A stretch of 52,930 bases of DNA from IMG/VR virus record IMGVR_UViG_3300024305_000003, positions 1 through 52,930 of that record, one strand, 5' to 3'. The notes under the pieces were generated by a model. That model was not told where the DNA came from, made no database searches, and saw nothing but the letters and a program-made list of their open reading frames with translations. Within the stretch, counting starts at the first letter, position 1, and every line of letters begins with the position of its first letter. The position numbers and the translations under genes were made by a program. This stretch comes from a virus. Positions 50,101 to 52,930 of this stretch are shown in pieces.

Positions 50101-52349
50101 TGGCGCGCCTGGGCTCCGCGGCGGAGATCGAGCGCTTCATGGGCTGGATCGCCGGTAACCGCTCCGCCAAGCTTGCCGCCGAAGGCCGGGAAAACCTGTT
50201 CGACGCCGCCGAGATCGATGCGCTGCGCACCCTCAACCGCGGCACAACCGAACACGGCAAGGCGCGCGGCGCGCTCTATTCCGAAGTGTTTACCGAGTTC
50301 CAGCAGTACCGGGACGACGTGCTGGCGATCGCCGAGCAGACCGGCGTCATCACCCCTGAAAGCCGCGCACTCTGGCGCGACGAGTTCTACGTGCCGTTCT
50401 ACCGGGTGATGGATGAAGACGGAGCTGTCGGCCCGATGGCATCCAAGGGGCTGACCCGCCAGGAGGCCTACAAGAAGCTCAAGGGCGGCAGCCAGAGCCT
50501 GAACGACCTGCTGCAGAACACGCTGTTGAACTTCAACCACCTGCTGCAGGCCAGCCTGAAGAACCAGGCGGCGGCACAGGCGATCGACAACGCCGAGCAG
50601 TTGGGCATTGCGCAGCCAGTGAGCGAGGCGGCGCGGGACAAGAAGGCCAGCACCTTCGTACTGAAGGCCGGCGAAAAGCAGTGGTACAACATCGCCGATC
50701 CGCTGGTATTCGAAGCGCTGAACTCGCTCAGCGATGCGGGGCTGAACAACACCGCAGTGCGGGCGATGAGCTTCTTCAAGCGCCTATTCACCAACATGAC
50801 CACGATCACGCCGCAGTTCATCGTCGCCAACCTGCTGCGAGACTCGATGTCCGCCACGGCTACCTCGCCGGTGAGCAAGAACTTCCTGAAGAACATCGCG
50901 GTCGGCGGGAGCAGCTGGACCGATGCCCGTAAGCGGGCGCGCATGCTCGCCAGCGGCGGCGCCTTCAGCTTCGGCCACATCTATAGCAACGACCCGGACG
51001 AGGTAAAGGCGCACATCACCCGCAACCTGCGCAGCGCCAAGCTGATCGACGGACCGAAGCTGGTGCCGCAGGCATTGAAGGCTGGCTGGGACGCATGGAA
51101 CGCCGTGGCCAACACGGCGGAAAACGCCAACCGGGCGGCGATCTTCGAGCAGAACGAGCAGGGCAGCGGCAAGCTGGCCGCGGCCTTCGAGGCGCGCGAC
51201 CTCATGGACTTCTCGATGCACGGCGCCTGGCCGGCGGTGCGCTTCCTGATCCGCGTCGTGCCGTTCCTCAATGCGCGCCTGCAGGGTCTGGACAAGCTGT
51301 ATCGGGCAGGCGTGAAGCCGTCGCTGCTGACCGCGTTCGGCCAGGGCAGCGCATCGGACAAGCAGGCCGCCGCGCGCTTCACGGCAGTGGTCGGTGCGCT
51401 GTCGCTGGCGAGCATGGCGCTGTTCCTGGTCAACAACGACGACGAGGAGTTCCGCAAGCTCGAGGAATGGCAGAAGGACACCTACTGGTTCGTCCGGCTG
51501 GGTGGCAAAGCCTTCTTCATCCCGAAGCCGTTCGAGGTTGGCGCCATCGCGACCATGGCCGAGCGCCTGCTGCAGCAGGGCATCGACGACAAGGCCACCG
51601 GAAAGCTGTTTGCGCAACGCCTGGGGCACACCCTGACGCAGACCTTCTCCTTTTCGCCGGTACCGCACATGTTCCAGCCGGTGCTGGACGTTTACTCGAA
51701 CGTGGACGCCTTCACGGGTCGACCGATCGAATCGGCCGGCATGGACCGCCTGAGCAAGGGCCTGCGTACCCGGGCGACCACCACGGCGCCGGCGCGTGCG
51801 GCTTCGGCCGTCAGCCGCGTGTTCGGCGATGAGTTCCCGCTGGCGGTGTCACCGATCCAGGCGGACCACTTGATCGCTGGCTACCTCGGCCAGGTTGGTG
51901 CTTGGGGCGCAGGCATGGTCGACACGATGTGGCGTGCAGCGAACGGTGAAAGCCAGCCGGCCAAGCACTGGCACGAATACCAACCGATCCGCCGGTTCTA
52001 CCGCGACCTCGAAACGCCCGCGGCCTACACCCGGTACAGCACCCTGTTTTACGAGGGGCTGCGCGAGGCAAGCAAAGCTTACGCCGACGTGAAGGAGCTG
52101 CAGGAACTCGGCCGCATGGATGAGGCGCGCGAGGTGATCAGCGAAAAGCGCGATCTGCTGGGGGCGCGCAAGCAACTCAACCAGGTGCAGCGCCGACTGA
52201 CCGCGATCAACGGCCGCATGGATGCCGTGCGCCTGGGCGAGCTCGACGCAGATGCCAAGCGCCGAGAACTGGACCGCCTACTGGTGATCAAGAACCGGCT
52301 GACAGAGATGGCCGGCAAGCGGCTGGAGGATATGCGCGCGAAGCGCTGA
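44130..52349 (+). CDS. Giant polyvalent protein with two zinc-metallopeptidase motifs
   Basis: A 2739-residue protein, about 300 kDa. N-terminus has GPWEKY (3-8) and GPWAKY (23-28). About 618-740 resembles the inorganic-pyrophosphatase-like unit of polyvalent proteins (HYGYIKRTTGADGEQVDVYV). About 870-1030 is a charged coiled coil. HEWFHALDNYF (1456-1466) is the HExxH metallopeptidase of LPD1-type domains. HEEVGH (1733-1738) is a second zincin-like site. About 2200-2500 resembles LPD38 with a hydrophobic stretch near 2420. Such proteins are thought to enter the host with DNA and counter defences. It is among the largest genes possible in this genome and occupies the last position of the late operon. 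Confidence 0.85.
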   Translation: MAGPWEKYQQQPAIEQTAPGQAGPWAKYRAAEPANDAPAEAAGEQGGIQAADFGKELAGGALIGTGSVVSGFGDLLTTAGGAIERGARAVLPGGTVDALKSIPAPSDLLFRPAGRQIEAAGKQVQATKTDAAKQALEASTPQGDVLDPSSWSMGDDPSLVGYGLHGANLVGQFVPQAAALAIPGGQARMTGMAGIGGLQAGGSAGNEVEQRLAAIPDAELQQVSDLYRELRAGGVEEADARAHVSATARAAAFQGAAPAGALGGAMTNYALGPLQRQIGGGVGRRLAGGLLLDAPAEGAQEVSEAVAARAATNRAIGEQRDLTEDTFGDAVLGAMGGAGHATLGAALGRPQPQARPAEPAAEADATFDDTPQTAALPAPGLQGLPSPEPTFFADRQGNVQDVGPVRNVDGQMQPAPQGRQWVNPRNRADRPVGGEGMERQVPRGEPAPLEGQFQHGSRQRVAEAATQKGRTLEGETQQAALPQPEAIVVDGQGNAQRGATAPQTFERPLAGGRGMDQQAPTAIRREDDFVILTRATGEPFQAHGAAKASKAFREAKRAGRNPTVAKVDGGFAVRVPADPKRYQMRPVDQAAHEAATSPSNDLPAPTPAQIEAGNYKKGRVRVQGLDISIENPRGSERSGTGPDGTPWRRTMSDHYGYIKRTTGADGEQVDVYVGPQEDSDQVFVVDQINQQDGSFDEHKAMLGYPDQATALQAYSANFDKGWKVGPVTAMPVAEFKSWLKGGALSKPLALPSPIVQPAAAAAPQKPQEKSKPKGARRAVDRDRDSVVQAAIRLGGITNRWKQDTTGDTKGNKSIPGIGALWSDVTGTSLDDMASLLDQHGYVPAGEMDRDGGVSWLQDALRDELAGRKTHYAPDSARQLEQYELEMLDRINEQLAAERDLREAEYARIEAEHGPEAAADARSFDEMAIARSEQLDGALEDAQTDPDTYVDGEPVDEAAAARRDDEIRQADEREDRAAGEDPGTAFDLEQQTEAGLKEQAERNAAAEKARADQEREAEQKVQADRDREDFTLTGSNRISDVAAARGQNDMFGAQPTTPASKAKEQATELVKGKPSPAKPAAEPKPVKVEDFGEKLGGARKDELRGVRERLDNMDDQGIANSKLSELWPKGEIDRIEDSFHAAAYQTVRDFIPAKPRVSYRVAGWVNRVKAARELLAELSRLGSESTVAKMREFSPSLRSVADKIELLMGIERSQWGRIGRVSMAVGSFSQDGQMVPGSWAEVEIDGRSKHFYGKKSIAEAIGDIRLALNLNAAPEKKMKFDVYSDRGTGEVFIAKNGDRETRRLATFKTVAEARDHIANSHESLVAAWDAVKNRDNVTKADMRRSLNEVRAGTDHRGGADITPEQFLEAFGFRGVEFGNWVAQGAARDGRQGMLNDAYDSFMDLAEVIGVPPKALSLEGRLGIGFGSRGRGRASAHFEPGTVVINLTKTKGAGSLAHEWFHALDNYFAGKRGESDAGKVREASYITYRPEPMLVNKKYPAQRMTRAKLDMYQANHPNAPLYAEENWTADPAHPEGVRPKVEKAFAELVETLDRSPMAKRSAVLDRGTADGYWSRIIERGARSFETYVIARLADRGYRNDYLANVRTLEEFSRSQDRYPYLTPDEQGPVNEAFDKLFATIETRETDSGVSLYRLDDGENGQLQADAVTQALAASPELAGVKVVQSFDDLPLSARIRAKRDGVAPDELRGIFSSGATYVVAGNHASVTDALYTAVHEEVGHRGIHGLLGDKLDATMERLYASQAASAKGRQRIAQIREAYAKVLRKLDARKRRLMIAEEMVALLIEDGERPTALQRVLSKIRELLRALIPQVPWTYTDILALGEQSRRWLRDNQAGAADGERMLYALGGKRQHTSEAFTDLTAKQKEALNKIAPRTAKQQAIDWFRDHSDRALLKIRQGLVDRYAALRELDEAAHGKDVLSTDIASSAWVLARMSSAASGALHAMLNNGRIYLDQQQKVIDIQDGEALGLGATLARLGSAAEIERFMGWIAGNRSAKLAAEGRENLFDAAEIDALRTLNRGTTEHGKARGALYSEVFTEFQQYRDDVLAIAEQTGVITPESRALWRDEFYVPFYRVMDEDGAVGPMASKGLTRQEAYKKLKGGSQSLNDLLQNTLLNFNHLLQASLKNQAAAQAIDNAEQLGIAQPVSEAARDKKASTFVLKAGEKQWYNIADPLVFEALNSLSDAGLNNTAVRAMSFFKRLFTNMTTITPQFIVANLLRDSMSATATSPVSKNFLKNIAVGGSSWTDARKRARMLASGGAFSFGHIYSNDPDEVKAHITRNLRSAKLIDGPKLVPQALKAGWDAWNAVANTAENANRAAIFEQNEQGSGKLAAAFEARDLMDFSMHGAWPAVRFLIRVVPFLNARLQGLDKLYRAGVKPSLLTAFGQGSASDKQAAARFTAVVGALSLASMALFLVNNDDEEFRKLEEWQKDTYWFVRLGGKAFFIPKPFEVGAIATMAERLLQQGIDDKATGKLFAQRLGHTLTQTFSFSPVPHMFQPVLDVYSNVDAFTGRPIESAGMDRLSKGLRTRATTTAPARAASAVSRVFGDEFPLAVSPIQADHLIAGYLGQVGAWGAGMVDTMWRAANGESQPAKHWHEYQPIRRFYRDLETPAAYTRYSTLFYEGLREASKAYADVKELQELGRMDEAREVISEKRDLLGARKQLNQVQRRLTAINGRMDAVRLGELDADAKRRELDRLLVIKNRLTEMAGKRLEDMRAKR

Positions 52350-52583
52350 TCAGCGCCGACGCCTGGGCTGTCCGGCATACAGGCCGGTCAGCACCAGGGC
52401 GCCGAAGAGCAGGGCGGGCACGTTGATCAGCAGGCCGATGAGCATGATGAACAGCGGAATGCCCGCCAGGCTGACGGTCAGCCAACCGCCCGTGGTCTGC
52501 CAGGCGCGTGGCATCTGGGTCATTACCAGGCCGCCGAGCACCAGAAAGCCGATGATGCCGCCGACGATCTCGGTCGCATCCAT
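52350..52583 (-). CDS. Small two-segment membrane protein
   Basis: A 77-residue protein with hydrophobic segments at about 5-23 and 36-68 and a basic end (GQPRRRR). Its stop abuts the end of the polyvalent gene, so the two are convergent. The start overlaps the stop of the secreted repeat protein gene (TGATG), so both are one operon. It is a cargo candidate active in the lysogen. Confidence 0.65.
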   Translation of the reverse strand: MDATEIVGGIIGFLVLGGLVMTQMPRAWQTTGGWLTVSLAGIPLFIMLIGLLINVPALLFGALVLTGLYAGQPRRRR

Positions 52584-52930
52584 CAGTAGCAGCCGTAGCT
52601 GTTACAGGTCGACTGGTAATGGTTGCCGTCGGAGTCGGTTCCGGAATTGAAGGTGGTGTCGCCTATCCGGGTGCTGGTCCCGTTCCAGCTGCCACCATCG
52701 GCCGAGTAGCCATTGTGGAAGGTGGTGCCGCCGATGGTGCTGCTGTCCTGGCTCCAGTGGGAGCCGTTGGCGCTATATCCGTCCAGGTGCGTCGTATTAC
52801 CGAAGCGCTGGACATTGTAGGTGTTGCCGCTGTCATCCGTGCAGGTCTGGAAAGATCCGGTTCCGAAGCAGCCGGCGACGGCCGATTGTGCCGCCAGCGA
52901 AAGCGCTACGATTGTGAGAGTCCGTTTCAT
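52583..52930 (-). CDS. Secreted repeat protein
   Basis: A 115-residue protein with a signal peptide (MKRTLTIVALSLAAQSAVAG, cleavage probably after AVA, near residue 19). The mature part contains three degenerate units of about 23 residues (GNTTHLDGYSANGSHW, GGTTFHNGYSADGGSW, GDTTFNSGTDSDGNHY), likely a small beta structure, and four cysteines (C21, C30, C109, C114) that could form disulfides. The start is at the window edge. Function unknown; a periplasmic or surface cargo gene is likely. Confidence 0.65.
   Translation of the reverse strand: MKRTLTIVALSLAAQSAVAGCFGTGSFQTCTDDSGNTYNVQRFGNTTHLDGYSANGSHWSQDSSTIGGTTFHNGYSADGGSWNGTSTRIGDTTFNSGTDSDGNHYQSTCNSYGCY

Overview
The window is an almost complete temperate podovirus-type prophage in a GC-rich gammaproteobacterial genome. 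Codon use, protein style and gene families point to Pseudomonas or Stutzerimonas (inference). The tail module has no tape-measure, sheath or tube genes. It does have a P22/Bcep22-style head and portal set, injected-protein-like genes and one 2739-residue polyvalent protein, so a short-tailed phage related to the Bcep22 and Bordetella BPP-1 group is the best reading. The left end (1-11121, minus strand) starts at the integrase. It continues through small unknown genes, a cytosine methyltransferase, a YejK/NdpA nucleoid-associated protein, a DUF1566 (C-type-lectin-like) protein, and a YqaJ exonuclease/RecT annealing pair. This leftward operon has a well-formed sigma70 promoter (11595-11623) covered by two copies of an operator.

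The immunity region (11803-14874) holds a leftward overlapping operon: repressor, HipA-like kinase, DUF3037-like protein, then a separate small membrane protein. A rightward Cro/YdaS-like gene diverges from it. A third copy of the operator lies in the divergent promoter region. The rightward early genes (14948-19984) include O-like and P-like replication proteins, a DUF1364-type nuclease, a RuvC-like resolvase, a candidate late regulator and a GvpU-like gene. Lysis genes (holin, Rz, embedded Rz1), terminase, portal, scaffold, capsid and adaptor genes follow up to 30098.

The most striking system is a diversity-generating retroelement (DGR) in the tail region: variable target protein (32131-33645), Avd (33699-34109), template repeat TR (34258-34369) and DGR reverse transcriptase (34392-35492), the same order as in BPP-1. 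The TR matches two variable regions of exactly 112 bp. VR1 is the end of the adjacent tail protein. VR2 is the end of the DUF1566 protein in the early leftward operon, about 27.6 kb away on the opposite strand. All 23 differences (13 in VR1, 10 in VR2) fall on template adenines. Both VRs are followed by the same 16-nt sequence and a GC-rich hairpin, which the TR lacks. One reverse transcriptase therefore seems to diversify a virion tail protein and a second protein made from a repressor-controlled, non-structural operon. The role of that second variable protein is unknown.

The rest of the late region (35493-52349) contains tail, tip and ejection-type proteins, an M15 peptidase endolysin far from the holin, and a probable cysteine peptidase whose C-terminus is frameshifted by an 11-bp tandem duplication. 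Two minus-strand genes (a membrane protein and a secreted repeat protein) close the window and look like cargo. No tRNA, CRISPR array, insertion sequence or attachment site could be identified.
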